A DNA stretch of 64,000 bases from Bacteroidota bacterium (lineage in GTDB: Bacteria > Bacteroidota > Bacteroidia > Bacteroidales > Lentimicrobiaceae): positions 113,227-177,226 of the forward strand of contig WSXX01000007.1 in assembly GCA_009773515.1 (NCBI GenBank). Reading direction: 5' to 3'. The position numbers were made by a program, and so were the translations under genes. This document shows, in pieces, positions 45,958-54,726 of the stretch. Within the stretch, counting starts at the first letter, position 1. Each line of letters begins with the position of its first letter. The notes below the pieces were generated by a model, which saw only the letters and a program-made list of their open reading frames with translations, did no database searches and was not told the origin of the DNA.

Positions 45958-46356
45958 TCAGAAATGAAGTTTGTGATGATCAAACGTTTGATTGTCTCTG
46001 AAAAATCTGATTTTTGCAGCAATGGCCAGAAAAATTTTCAGGTCATTTTTTGTAAACCATGCAACAGCTTCCTGCTGGTTATGACAGGCATCTGAAAAAG
46101 CCGCAAGAAAGAAATGTTTATTCAGCCTAAGCCAGTTATACGCTTTTTCGTTATCATCTATAGCTGAATCGAGGGCTGCCAGTTCACGAAAACCATTTTT
46201 CATCAACCACACAAGTGCTTCATCGCTGCCTCTGATGGCACTTGATAGTGCGCCAAGTTCGGGATAACCGTTTTTTAAAAGCCAGTCGTGCAATTCAGTA
46301 TTCCCACTGAATGTTTCGCCGAATGCAAGCAGAACTTTAACAGGGTAATTCAGCAT
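45958..46356 (-). CDS. Small helical-repeat protein, function unknown
   Basis: A 132-residue cytoplasmic protein built of about four repeats of about 31 residues. The consensus reads roughly A-W-L-x-K-N-G-x-x-E-L-A-A-L-x-x-A-I, visible in LHDWLLKNGYPELGALSSAI, LVWLMKNGFRELAALDSAI, YNWLRLNKHFFLAAFSDAC and VAWFTKNDLKIFLAIAAKI. This looks like an ankyrin-like or helical hairpin solenoid. I do not recognise a named family. It lies 32 bases downstream of the pterin dehydratase gene on the same strand and could be co-transcribed. Confidence 0.75.
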   Translation of the reverse strand: MLNYPVKVLLAFGETFSGNTELHDWLLKNGYPELGALSSAIRGSDEALVWLMKNGFRELAALDSAIDDNEKAYNWLRLNKHFFLAAFSDACHNQQEAVAWFTKNDLKIFLAIAAKIRFFRDNQTFDHHKLHF

Positions 46357-46388
46357 ATAATCTTAATGATAAAAATGTTCCGGTTTAT

Positions 46389-46637
46389 TTATAAAAGATC
46401 AATAGCAGCAGCCAGTTCGTAATCTTTTTCAGTTACTGTATCTCCGGCATCATGCGTACTTAGCTTCACCACAACTTTATTAAAAACATTACTCCAGTCG
46501 GGATGATGCCGGTGCTTTTCAGCCAGAAATGCTACCCTTGTCATAAACGCAAAAGCTTCAGTAAAATTACTGAATTCAAAATGTTTTTCAAGATAACTAC
46601 GCCCTGAGTTATCAGCAATCACCCTTTTTTCCCACAT
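46389..46637 (-). CDS. phhB: Pterin-4a-carbinolamine dehydratase
   Basis: An 82-residue protein of the PCD/DCoH family, which dehydrates 4a-hydroxytetrahydrobiopterin and recycles the cofactor of aromatic amino acid hydroxylases. The signature is [16 protein letters not shown] followed by [15 protein letters not shown], with the catalytic histidines in the H-x-H-H-P motif. [11 protein letters not shown] precedes it. The length is typical of the family's short bacterial form. No hydroxylase gene is adjacent; in such organisms the enzyme may serve another pterin-dependent pathway. Confidence 0.92.
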   Translation of the reverse strand: MWEKRVIADNSGRSYLEKHFEFSNFTEAFAFMTRVAFLAEKHRHHPDWSNVFNKVVVKLSTHDAGDTVTEKDYELAAAIDLL

Positions 46638-46690
46638 ACCAAATCATCTTTATTCAAGAATCAACAACGACCAAACAAATTTGTTTTCGG

Positions 46691-47470
46691 TCAGGCAAAG
46701 ACCTCGGTCGGTATTTCAAATGGTTTTAGTAATGCTGCAATGCGATTAAGTTCCTCTTTCCCTATTTTTTCAATGCCACTTTCAGCAGTCTCCCTTTCAA
46801 TGGGGTATATCATTACCAGTTCAGGTTTAATAATCCTTATGTGGCCAAGCCATAAATCAAGCTCATGTTTGCTTGTATTGTCCGCTTCAATCCCATTAAC
46901 AACACCACGTAAAAAGAGAGTCTGAATACTGAGTTTCCCTTCGAAAGAAGCCAGTTGGTTCACCACATCCTGAATCAAAATGTTGCCGGCGCAACGATTA
47001 ATTTTGTCAAACATTTCCTGACTACCGGCATCCAGCTTTAGCACATTGTTGTCAATTTTAAGCAAAGCTTTTTTGATTTCAGGGATATGAAGACGTGTTG
47101 AATTGGAAAGTACAGTAATCAATGCCTGAGGGAAGTATCTGTTTCTCAGTTCAATCGTTTGGTCAATTATTTCGGCAAAACCCGGATGCAGTGTAGGTTC
47201 GCCGTTTCCGGCAAAAGTTATGTTATCGGGCTTGAGACCCTCGTTTGCAAGTGTATGAAACCGTGTACGAAGCGCATCGACAATTTCGACTGCAGTATGA
47301 AGTCTGGCTCCTGTGTTATGCTTGTAATCAGATAGACCGCATTCGCAGTAAACACAATTGAAGTTGCATATTTTTCTGTTTTCGGGCAACAGATTAATCC
47401 CAAGTGAAATCCCGAATCTACGGCTTCTGACCGGCCCGAATACAATATCATCAAAAAGAAAACCTGACAT
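46691..47470 (-). CDS. Radical SAM protein
   Basis: A 259-residue radical SAM enzyme. The iron-sulfur cluster motif is CNFNCVYCECG, a C-x3-C-x2-C triad, followed by the SAM-binding GNGEPTLHPGFAEI. SRRFGISLGINLLP precedes it. This is the compact MoaA/Elp3-like radical SAM group of COG0731. Some members modify tRNA or activate enzymes; the substrate is not known here. A -7 element lies 13 bases before the start. Confidence 0.85.
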   Translation of the reverse strand: MSGFLFDDIVFGPVRSRRFGISLGINLLPENRKICNFNCVYCECGLSDYKHNTGARLHTAVEIVDALRTRFHTLANEGLKPDNITFAGNGEPTLHPGFAEIIDQTIELRNRYFPQALITVLSNSTRLHIPEIKKALLKIDNNVLKLDAGSQEMFDKINRCAGNILIQDVVNQLASFEGKLSIQTLFLRGVVNGIEADNTSKHELDLWLGHIRIIKPELVMIYPIERETAESGIEKIGKEELNRIAALLKPFEIPTEVFA

Positions 47471-47483
47471 AGCTATTTTTTTG

Positions 47484-47491
47484 CAAAGGTA
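47484..47491 (-). promoter_or_regulatory. -7 element of the radical SAM gene
   Basis: On the reverse strand this reads TACCTTTG, a match to TAnnTTTG, 13 bases before the ATG. The transcript would have a very short leader. Confidence 0.55.
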
Positions 47492-47609
47492 GGAATTAAG
47501 CCATGCGCGGTAAACTTCAATAAATTTGAATTGAAGCAGAGACTTATGAAATCTGCTGTGAATATTGATAATAAATCATAACAATGAGCAGTTAACCACT
47601 GTTTTGCAA

Positions 47610-47617
47610 TATATTTG
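47610..47617 (+). promoter_or_regulatory. -7 element of the polyprenyl synthase gene
   Basis: TATATTTG matches TAnnTTTG and lies 28 bases before the ATG, leaving a leader of about 20 nt. No -33 TTG is clear. Confidence 0.5.
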
Positions 47618-47645
47618 CATAGATTAATACTGCTAATGGCTTAAG

Positions 47646-48620
47646 ATGAGCTTACTGAACGAAATTAAAGCCCCGGTTGAAGACCATATCAGGGAATTTG
47701 AGAAAAAATTCAGGGATTCAATGCGCAGCAAAGTACCCCTGCTCGACCGGATAACCGCCTACCTCGTCAAAAGAAAGGGGAAGCAGATCAGGCCGTTGTT
47801 TGTATTTCTTACCGCAAAAACCCACGGACAGGTTAATGATTCTACGTATCGTGCTGCATCTCTGATTGAGCTGTTGCATACGGCCACACTTATTCACGAT
47901 GACGTGGTTGACGACTCAAACGAAAGACGTGGTTTCTTCTCGCTCAATGCCCTGTGGAAAAACAAAATATCTGTGCTTATCGGTGATTTTCTCTTGTCGA
48001 AAGGTCTGTTGCTTTCGCTTGATAATGATGACTTTGATTTGCTAAGAATTGTTTCTGATGCAACCCGCGAAATGAGTGAAGGTGAATTGCTTCAGATTGA
48101 GAAAGCCCGACGCCTGGATATCAGTGAGGAGATATACTTTGAAATTATCCGCAAAAAAACTGCTTCACTTATAGCATCATGTTGTGCCAGTGGTGCAGCA
48201 TCGGCAGGAGCCGATAAAGAAACTGTAAAAAAATATCATCGCTTCGGCGAATTAACTGGCATTGCTTTTCAGATTAAAGACGATTTGTTTGATTACTCGA
48301 AAAGTATGGACACCGGCAAGCCCAATGGCATTGATATAAAGGAAAAAAAGATGACACTTCCTCTGATTTTTCTTTTGACAAATGCATCATGGCTTGACAA
48401 ACGACGCATTATAAATATTGTGAAAAACCACAATGATGATCCCGTAAAGGTAAACGCGCTGATAAAGGAGGTTTACGAAAAAGGCGGTATTGCCTATGCT
48501 GAGAAAAAGATGTTTGAATACAGAGACGCTGCGCTGGAATTACTCCGCCAGTTTCCTGATAATACATCAAGAAATTCACTTGAAAAACTGGTGATTTTTA
48601 CGACCGACCGAAAATACTGA
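47646..48620 (+). CDS. Polyprenyl diphosphate synthase (trans-type)
   Basis: A 324-residue trans-isoprenyl diphosphate synthase. The first aspartate-rich motif is LIHDDVVDDSNERRG and the second IKDDLFDYSKSMDTGKPNG, which bind the magnesium-complexed diphosphates. GKQIRPLFVFL is the usual substrate-binding segment. It should make the side-chain precursor of menaquinone (C30-C40 class). The size matches octaprenyl/heptaprenyl synthases, but chain length cannot be read reliably. Together with ubiE, it supports menaquinone biosynthesis. It is monocistronic and converges with the PhoR-like kinase gene. Confidence 0.93.
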   Translation: MSLLNEIKAPVEDHIREFEKKFRDSMRSKVPLLDRITAYLVKRKGKQIRPLFVFLTAKTHGQVNDSTYRAASLIELLHTATLIHDDVVDDSNERRGFFSLNALWKNKISVLIGDFLLSKGLLLSLDNDDFDLLRIVSDATREMSEGELLQIEKARRLDISEEIYFEIIRKKTASLIASCCASGAASAGADKETVKKYHRFGELTGIAFQIKDDLFDYSKSMDTGKPNGIDIKEKKMTLPLIFLLTNASWLDKRRIINIVKNHNDDPVKVNALIKEVYEKGGIAYAEKKMFEYRDAALELLRQFPDNTSRNSLEKLVIFTTDRKY

Positions 48621-48630
48621 TATAAATGTC

Positions 48631-49680
48631 TTATGCTTTTCGGAGTGTAAAAGCAAAGGTAGTACCAACACCTGCAGTGCTTCTCACATTTATGGTCTGA
48701 TCGTGTGCTTCAATAATATGTTTTACAATGGCAAGTCCGAGCCCTGAGCCACCTTGCTCGCGCGACCGGCCTTTATCTGTGCGGTAGAATCGTTCAAAAA
48801 TCCGCTTCAGGTCAGCCTGATCAATGCCATTTCCGTTATCGGTTACCTCAACCAGTATATTCTCGTCCATGTCGAAGAAACTGATTTGCGTTTGTCCGGC
48901 TTCTTGATTTCCGTATTTAATAGAATTATCGATCAGATTAATCAGTACCTGACGTATCCTTTCTTTATCGGCCATTACAAATACCGGTTTGTCGTAGGTG
49001 TCGCCAAAAGTAATACTGTTGCTGCGTTTACGGGCTTTGATTTCGAGAAATTCAACCACTTCGCGGGTGAGCGAAAGAATGTCGGTCTTTCTTAAGTTTA
49101 GTTTTAACTCGCTGGACTCCAGAGATGAAATGGTTTCAAGGTCTTCAACAATGGCAATCATTCGATTGATGCTTTTTTCGGTCCGCATCAGATATTCTTT
49201 GTTGATGCTTGGATCATCCAGACCTCCGTCGAGAAGCGTTAGAACATATCCCTGAATATTAAAAATTGGTGTTTTTAACTCATGTGAAACATTTCCCAGG
49301 AACTCTCTCCGGTATTTTGCCATTTCCTTGAGTTCCTCAATTTCCTTGCTTTTTTTATTACCCCAGTCCACAACCTCTTCATAAACATTCTCAATGGTTT
49401 TACCAGCAATTTCGGGCTGTTCACTTCCCTTGACTGACTTCTTGTTGCGAATGGTTTTATAGATGATCCTGATTTTTTCGTATATAAACTTTTCGAGTGT
49501 GTATCTGAACAGGTAATAGGTAAGCAGAAACATTGCAGGCAGTAAAATCCACATAAACCACCATTGAGGATTCTCATCCACGAAGAGGGTAAAAACTGAA
49601 AACTGAAAAGCCAGAAAAACAACAACAATCAGCGCGTTGTTGATGGCAAGTTTATTGGGGTTTGAGAAGTCAACTTTCAT
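48631..49680 (-). CDS. Membrane sensor histidine kinase (PhoR-like)
   Basis: A 349-residue kinase. Two transmembrane helices flank a very short loop (ALIVVVFLAFQFSVFTLF and WWFMWILLPAMFLLTYYLF), so sensing is probably within or below the membrane. The phospho-acceptor helix is LGNVSHELKTPIFNIQG. The ATPase domain carries QVLINLIDNSIKYG (N box), VTDNGNGID (G1) and GSGLGLAIVKHII (G2). It lies 5 bases downstream of the response-regulator stop, so the pair is co-transcribed. PhoR-like systems often sense phosphate; the signal here is unproven. Confidence 0.92.
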   Translation of the reverse strand: MKVDFSNPNKLAINNALIVVVFLAFQFSVFTLFVDENPQWWFMWILLPAMFLLTYYLFRYTLEKFIYEKIRIIYKTIRNKKSVKGSEQPEIAGKTIENVYEEVVDWGNKKSKEIEELKEMAKYRREFLGNVSHELKTPIFNIQGYVLTLLDGGLDDPSINKEYLMRTEKSINRMIAIVEDLETISSLESSELKLNLRKTDILSLTREVVEFLEIKARKRSNSITFGDTYDKPVFVMADKERIRQVLINLIDNSIKYGNQEAGQTQISFFDMDENILVEVTDNGNGIDQADLKRIFERFYRTDKGRSREQGGSGLGLAIVKHIIEAHDQTINVRSTAGVGTTFAFTLRKA

Positions 49681-49685
49681 TACAA

Positions 49686-50369
49686 TCAGGATTCATATTT
49701 ATAACCAACGCCTTTAATTGTTTTAATATTTTCGATACCGATTTTTTCACGGATTTTTCTGACATGAACATCAATAGTTCTGTCTCCGACAATTACATCA
49801 TTTCCCCAAACGCGGGCAAATATTTCATCGCGCGAAAAAACTTTGTTGGGCCGTGAAGTAAGCAGCAACAGCAATTCAAATTCCTTTTTCGGAAGTGTAA
49901 TTTCTTTACCGTCTTTGAAAATGACATATTTTTCACGATCGATAATCATTTCAGGCAGATTGTGTATGAGCGATTCCCCCTCAGCTGCTTTATAGCGTCG
50001 AAGCAGGGCTTTTACACGGCTTGTCAGCACTTTAGGCTTTATTGGTTTTGTGATGTAATCATCGGCTCCGGCATCAAAACCTGCAATCTGGGAATAATCT
50101 TCGCCGCGTGCTGTGAGAAAAACCACGAGAGAGTCCTTAAGCCCCGGAATCTGTTTGATTTCGCGGCAGGTCTCAATTCCGTCCATCTCAGGCATCATTA
50201 CATCAAGGATCACCAGATGGGGTTTCTCCTGTACTGCCAATTCGAGGCCAACCCGACCATTCTTGGCTTTGTAAACCGTATAACCTTCTTTTTTAAGGTT
50301 ATAGCTCAGAAACTCAAGTACATCGGGTTCGTCATCAACCAACAGAATTCTGAACTGGTTATTATCCAT
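49686..50369 (-). CDS. OmpR/PhoB-family response regulator
   Basis: A 227-residue regulator. The receiver domain shows ILLVDDEPDV, the phospho-acceptor aspartate in LVILDVMMPEMDG, the switch threonine in VVFLTARG and lysine in YITKPIKP. The winged-helix effector begins near residue 130 with MIIDREKYVIFKDGKEITL, and its recognition part is DRTIDVHVRKIREKIG. It is the first gene of the pair with the PhoR-like kinase. Confidence 0.93.
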   Translation of the reverse strand: MDNNQFRILLVDDEPDVLEFLSYNLKKEGYTVYKAKNGRVGLELAVQEKPHLVILDVMMPEMDGIETCREIKQIPGLKDSLVVFLTARGEDYSQIAGFDAGADDYITKPIKPKVLTSRVKALLRRYKAAEGESLIHNLPEMIIDREKYVIFKDGKEITLPKKEFELLLLLTSRPNKVFSRDEIFARVWGNDVIVGDRTIDVHVRKIREKIGIENIKTIKGVGYKYES

Positions 50370-50688
50370 AATATTTTCTGATTGTTACACTTATGAGTGA
50401 AAAAGCGTTTTGCCCCGAACCAAAATTAAGCGAAATCGTTTGAATAATAAAACTTTATTGTTGCGTTGAGAAAACTGACTCAGTCATTGAGTTTAGAAAC
50501 ACCTATTTACTTAGTTAAATCAGGACATTCCCTTAAAAATTGACAAGCAATTTTTTGGTGCAATTTTTGAAACAGATTCTGCGTTATAATTCCGGATTGG
50601 TGAATTTTAAAAAATTACTGACAAATTTTACCTTTTTATTCTTTCTGATTCCGGCAGGCAAACAAATAACATTGAACTTCAATTTACT
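50370..50688. other. Divergent intergenic region
   Basis: It holds the promoters of the PhoB-like regulator gene and the CAP-domain gene. No clear promoter, RNA or repeat was recognised. Confidence 0.5.
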
Positions 50689-51294
50689 ATGAACTTTCTA
50701 AAACTCCTGACACTGCTGCTGCTGATCGGATTGACTGCGTCCGGGCAATCAATTCCTGCTGTTTCTGCAAAACTTCCCGAAAAACATTGTTTGAATGAGG
50801 CAGAACAGCAAATGGCTTCAGCTATCAATCAATACCGCAAAAAACAAGGTCTTAAGGCGATTCCACTCTCAACATCATTGTCATGGGTGGCTCGCACGCA
50901 TGTAACTGACCTGAGTGAGCATTATGAATATGGCACTTCGTGTAACCTGCACAGCTGGTCAGAGAATCCTGCATGGAGTTCATGCTGCTATGGCAGTGAT
51001 CACAGTCAGGCTGCCTGCATGTGGGATAAACCACGTGAACTTACGCAATATAAAGGTGATGGATTTGAAATCGCATTTTACTCCACACATGATTACAGCA
51101 GCACTCAATCGTTTGTTGATGATGCCATTGAAGGCTGGAAAAAAAGCCGCGGACACCACGAAGTAATGATGAATCGGGGGAAATGGAAAACTGCCACCTG
51201 GGAGGCAATGGGCATCGGAGCAAACGATCAATTCATCGTGGTGTGGTTTGGCGAAGTAAAAGATGCTGCAGGCTCACCTGAAATTTGCCGCTGA
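50689..51294 (+). CDS. Exported CAP-domain (SCP/PR-1-like) protein
   Basis: A 201-residue protein with a signal peptide ending near GQS. The CAP domain runs from about residue 40 to the end: MASAINQYRKKQGLKAIPLS, WVARTHVTDLSEH, SWSENPAWSSCCY, FVDDAIEGWKKSRGHHEVMM and MGIGANDQFIVVWFGEV. These are the standard CAP1-CAP4 motifs with histidines at the H-x-x-D and G-H-H sites. CAP proteins may bind lipids or act as proteases; the role is not known in bacteria of this kind. It is followed by the PorT-like barrel gene on the same strand, 64 bases on. Confidence 0.9.
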   Translation: MNFLKLLTLLLLIGLTASGQSIPAVSAKLPEKHCLNEAEQQMASAINQYRKKQGLKAIPLSTSLSWVARTHVTDLSEHYEYGTSCNLHSWSENPAWSSCCYGSDHSQAACMWDKPRELTQYKGDGFEIAFYSTHDYSSTQSFVDDAIEGWKKSRGHHEVMMNRGKWKTATWEAMGIGANDQFIVVWFGEVKDAAGSPEICR

Positions 51295-51358
51295 TGTGGG
51301 ATTTGTTTGTATTTTAGTTTGCGATTAAACCATCATCAGCACAACTAAAAATACACCC

Positions 51359-51961
51359 ATGAAATTCAGTTTAATATCTGCTTTTTTCTTTCTCTGTATC
51401 ATTCACCTTAACGCCCAAAAGTTTGAAGGAGGTGTAATGCTTGGCCTGGTGGGTAGTCAGGTGGCCGGCGATCAGTATTCCGGCTACAACAAAGCTGGTA
51501 TAAATGCCGGCGGTTGGATAAGCCTTTCTGTTGGTGCAAGGTCAAAACTTCAGATGGAGTTGGGTTACGTTCAGAAAGGCAGCCGTGAAAATCCGGATTA
51601 TGAGAGAAATAAGTTCGATTCCTATCTTATGCGTTTAGGTTATGTCAACATGCCTCTGTTATACAGAATTCAATACAATGAGCTACTCAGTTTCGAAGCG
51701 GGACTTAGCCCAAACTTTTTAATTCACAGCAATGAAAAATTCAATGGATACGAAACGGTAGAATCTCCATTCAGTCCAATTAATGTTTGCCTTCTGGCAG
51801 GGTTGTCGGTAAGAATAACTGATAATCTCAGAATTAATATAAGAACAGACAATTCGCTGTTTTCCTTACGTAAAAGAACAGTAACCGGCGATGTATGGCG
51901 GCTGTGGGATCACGGGCAGTTCAGCGATGCACTTGTATTGTCGGCATATTATAAGCTTTGA
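51359..51961 (+). CDS. PorT-family outer membrane beta-barrel protein
   Basis: A 200-residue exported protein with signal peptide (LISAFFFLCIIHLNAQ). The rest is an eight-stranded-type barrel: FEGGVMLGLVGSQVAGD, GYNKAGINAGGWISL, LQMELGYVQKGS, YVNMPLLYRIQYN and the final strand ALVLSAYYKL. This is the outer-membrane-barrel family (PF13568-like) to which PorT belongs, but most members are unrelated to T9SS. The function is unknown; pairing with the CAP gene upstream is possible. Confidence 0.85.
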   Translation: MKFSLISAFFFLCIIHLNAQKFEGGVMLGLVGSQVAGDQYSGYNKAGINAGGWISLSVGARSKLQMELGYVQKGSRENPDYERNKFDSYLMRLGYVNMPLLYRIQYNELLSFEAGLSPNFLIHSNEKFNGYETVESPFSPINVCLLAGLSVRITDNLRINIRTDNSLFSLRKRTVTGDVWRLWDHGQFSDALVLSAYYKL

Positions 51962-51984
51962 AAGGATAGCACCAGGATAAAATG

Positions 51985-52014
51985 AAAAAGGCCTTCCAAA
52001 TGGAGGCCCTTTTT
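51985..52014. terminator. Bidirectional intrinsic terminator between convergent genes
   Basis: The stem aaaaaggcc / ggcccttttt has one bulged base. It lies between the PorT-like gene and the reverse-strand T9SS gene, with T-runs for both strands. Confidence 0.75.
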
Positions 52015-52033
52015 CGCGGAAAGATATCAATGA

Positions 52034-54502
52034 TTATTGAATCATGATTTTTTGTGTTGCAATGCCGCTTTGGGTTTGAATGGTCAGAATGTACATTCCG
52101 GACTCAAAGCTGCTTGTTGCGATGCGGGTATCACGTTGATCAACAACACTTTCATAAACAACCTGGCCAAGGGTATTTCTCAGCGTAATTGTTTTAATAT
52201 CGGTATTGCCTTTGAGGATCAAAACATCGTTTGCAGGATTAGGATAAATAGAAACATAAGTTTGTTCACCAACTTCGTTGATTCCAGTAATAAGCGTGAG
52301 CAATACTGCAATGTCTATTTGTTCATTTGCAAGATCATTGCTTCTTACGCGCAATTTTCCACTGTAGTTGGCAGGAGTAAGACCTGCAGGATTCACTTCA
52401 ATGGACAATTCATCCGCCGAACCTCCTCCAACTACTCCCTGATTTGGATTTACTGACAACCAGACTGGCCCGGCTTCGCCTACAAGTCTGGCACGGATAT
52501 TCCAGTTGGCATCCAGGGCAGGATTGTCTGATAAGTGTCCCCATCCCGGACCTGTAGCAAGCCAGTCTCCATTTGGATCGGCCGGACCTGCATCAACCCC
52601 GGCAGGATACATGTCTGCTGGTTTGTTGAAACGGTAACCTACCCACAAATCGCGTCCGCTAACATAAACCGGGGTAGTTAAAATGATTTCGTTCCAGCTG
52701 GTTGGCAGCGGGGTGAAATCCTGCTCGTATATCAATGCACCAGGTCCAGGCAAATTAAAGGAACCCATATCATAAATCTGGATTCTATTTGAACTGGCTA
52801 CTTCATTGATAAATACACTTACAGCCTCAACATACATACCGTTGTACTGTGCAACCATGCTGGCAGGGAACATAGCAGCAACGCGCCATTGTGCAGCTGT
52901 TGCAGATCCAATTGCAGAAGCATTTTCTCCGTCATAGTTCAATACAACATCGCGATTTGCCGGTGCAGTATTCACAGGTGTATAATTTGGGGCACGTGTC
53001 GGTGTGTCGTTGAATTTACCAATAGGGGTGGTTGAAACCCACGGTGATGTTGATCCGGCACCTAAAGGTTCATCAAATGAGGGAGTAACATCATAAAAGA
53101 GCAGCATGTCGCCTGCGTTAGTAAGAGAACGGTTAATGGTTTCCATTTCACCTGCTGACAAAGCACTGGTAATATCACTGTTATCAATATCAATTATTGG
53201 TCCCAGTGCAGGCTGAACCAATGCAATATAGGCCAGGTCATCAAAAAAGTAGGTTGGTGTTTCACCCGTAAGTGCTCCGGCGTAGAAATTTGCGCCTCCC
53301 AATTGAAGCATTCCGGGTTCACCGGTGGCCTGAAGACTAAATTGCCATTCGTAAATTAACGCACCATTAATATAAAGCTCGGCCCAGTCTGCATCCAGGT
53401 CAACAACGTTGGAAATATCTAACCATTCGTTGTGATCGTATGTGAAGGTTGCAGCAGCTTCTCCTCCCGCATTCACAGAACCGGATCCATCAACCGCAAA
53501 ATAGACCTCTAAAGCCCATTCCACTCCGGGACTTTCATAATGCTGAAGATTGTAATAAGCTCCGAATGTTGCAGGTACGTAATACTTGAAATCGAGAATA
53601 TATTTACCGCTTGTTTTGTTACCCATTTTAAAAACCAGGTCAGAGGTTCCATCAACTTTTATGGAGTTTTCAGGACTAAATGATTGTTCGTTAACGATCA
53701 AAGCATCTTCGGCAGTACCAGGAGCATCTGACCAGGTTGTCCACCAAACGGGGTCCACAACAGCGATATAATCGCCAATGGTGTATTCATCAAACTCATT
53801 GTAATATAGCACCTGTTCAATATCTGCATCGAATGTAATGTCATCCAGATAATAGGTTGGTGTTTCTCCCGACCCTGTAACAACGCCGGCATAGAAATTA
53901 ACAGCACCAAGTTGCAACAGACCGGGTTCTCCCTGAGCCTGAAGGCTGTATTGCCATTCGTGGATCAATACATTATCAAAGTAAACCTGCGCCCAATCAG
54001 CATCAAGGTCAATGTAGTTATTAATTGTAAACCAATCACCTTGTGTGTAGTTAAAAGTGGCTGCATTATCACCACCGGCATTCATAAATCCGGTACCATC
54101 AGCTTTGAAATAAATTTCAAATGCCCATTCTACTCCCGGGGCTTCATAATGCTGGATATTGTAATATCCCGCTAATCCAACCGGTACAAAGAAATTAAAA
54201 TTAATCTCATAAGCACCACTGGTTTTATTGCCAAGTTTAAGAATGAGGTCAGTTACCCCATCCACTTTAACCGATTTTGTACCGCTTAAAGCCTGTTCAT
54301 CACTAATTTGTGCATCTTCTGCACCACCCGGAGCATTAGACCAGGTTGTCCACATTTCAGGATTAGACTGAGCTAGGAAATCATCAACGGCATAGCTTTC
54401 AAAATCATCTTCATAAACCAATTCCCGTTGCTGGGCCTGCAAATTGAATGTTGTAAACAAGAATGCCAACATCGTAATCATTGAAAGAGTAAATTTTCTC
54501 AT
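52034..54502 (-). CDS. T9SS-exported protein with two jelly-roll-like domains
   Basis: About 822 residues starting at MRKFTLSMITMLAF (54502), which gives a signal peptide; the ATG 27 bases upstream is a less likely start. Two homologous domains of about 200 residues occupy the first half, each with Y-x-x-x-F-x-x-Y, WTTWS-(D/N)APG, a K-V-D-G motif and GNKTSG; they look like concanavalin-like jelly rolls. A middle region has beta-rich IQIYDMGSFNLPGPG patterns, and the protein ends in a type A sorting domain (IYPNPANDVLIL). It is a likely surface-bound binding protein. Confidence 0.82.
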   Translation of the reverse strand: MRKFTLSMITMLAFLFTTFNLQAQQRELVYEDDFESYAVDDFLAQSNPEMWTTWSNAPGGAEDAQISDEQALSGTKSVKVDGVTDLILKLGNKTSGAYEINFNFFVPVGLAGYYNIQHYEAPGVEWAFEIYFKADGTGFMNAGGDNAATFNYTQGDWFTINNYIDLDADWAQVYFDNVLIHEWQYSLQAQGEPGLLQLGAVNFYAGVVTGSGETPTYYLDDITFDADIEQVLYYNEFDEYTIGDYIAVVDPVWWTTWSDAPGTAEDALIVNEQSFSPENSIKVDGTSDLVFKMGNKTSGKYILDFKYYVPATFGAYYNLQHYESPGVEWALEVYFAVDGSGSVNAGGEAAATFTYDHNEWLDISNVVDLDADWAELYINGALIYEWQFSLQATGEPGMLQLGGANFYAGALTGETPTYFFDDLAYIALVQPALGPIIDIDNSDITSALSAGEMETINRSLTNAGDMLLFYDVTPSFDEPLGAGSTSPWVSTTPIGKFNDTPTRAPNYTPVNTAPANRDVVLNYDGENASAIGSATAAQWRVAAMFPASMVAQYNGMYVEAVSVFINEVASSNRIQIYDMGSFNLPGPGALIYEQDFTPLPTSWNEIILTTPVYVSGRDLWVGYRFNKPADMYPAGVDAGPADPNGDWLATGPGWGHLSDNPALDANWNIRARLVGEAGPVWLSVNPNQGVVGGGSADELSIEVNPAGLTPANYSGKLRVRSNDLANEQIDIAVLLTLITGINEVGEQTYVSIYPNPANDVLILKGNTDIKTITLRNTLGQVVYESVVDQRDTRIATSSFESGMYILTIQTQSGIATQKIMIQ
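53215..54445 (-). repeat. Two tandem copies of a domain of about 200 residues inside the T9SS protein
   Basis: Copy one is encoded at about 54445-53840 and copy two at about 53815-53215. Both begin with an aromatic-E/N-x-F-(D/E)-x-Y pattern, share WTTWS-APG, GNKTSG, QHYE(A/S)PGVEWA and LDADWA segments, and end in PTY(Y/F)(L/F)DD. This is a direct internal duplication. Confidence 0.8.
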
Positions 54503-54682
54503 AATCGAATATTTGAGTGAATAAATCATTTGGTTACCACAAAAATAACTAAAAACTTGACCTAATACAAGTCTTTTTATTACGGCAGCATGTTAAACAG
54601 AAATTAAGATTCTGAAAATCATGTTCATAAGTAGTTTGAAATACCAGTACCCGTAAGGGTAATATTATTTTAGTAACATGCA

Positions 54683-54707
54683 AAAAGCCGGCTTTCGACC
54701 GGCTTTT
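54683..54707 (-). terminator. Intrinsic terminator of the NYN-CSD gene
   Basis: A perfect 9-bp stem aaaagccgg / ccggctttt with a 7-base loop, followed by a T-rich tail on the reverse strand. It lies 20 bases past the stop. Confidence 0.85.
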
Positions 54708-54726
54708 AAAATAATTATCATCGGAT

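Noticed and set aside
51359..51961. T9SS core component PorT
   Set aside because: It shares the general barrel family with PorT, but nothing specific identifies it as the T9SS subunit.
53215..54445. Possible CRISPR-like or short tandem repeat array
   Set aside because: The repeats are protein-coding domain duplications of about 200 residues, not a spaced short-repeat array.
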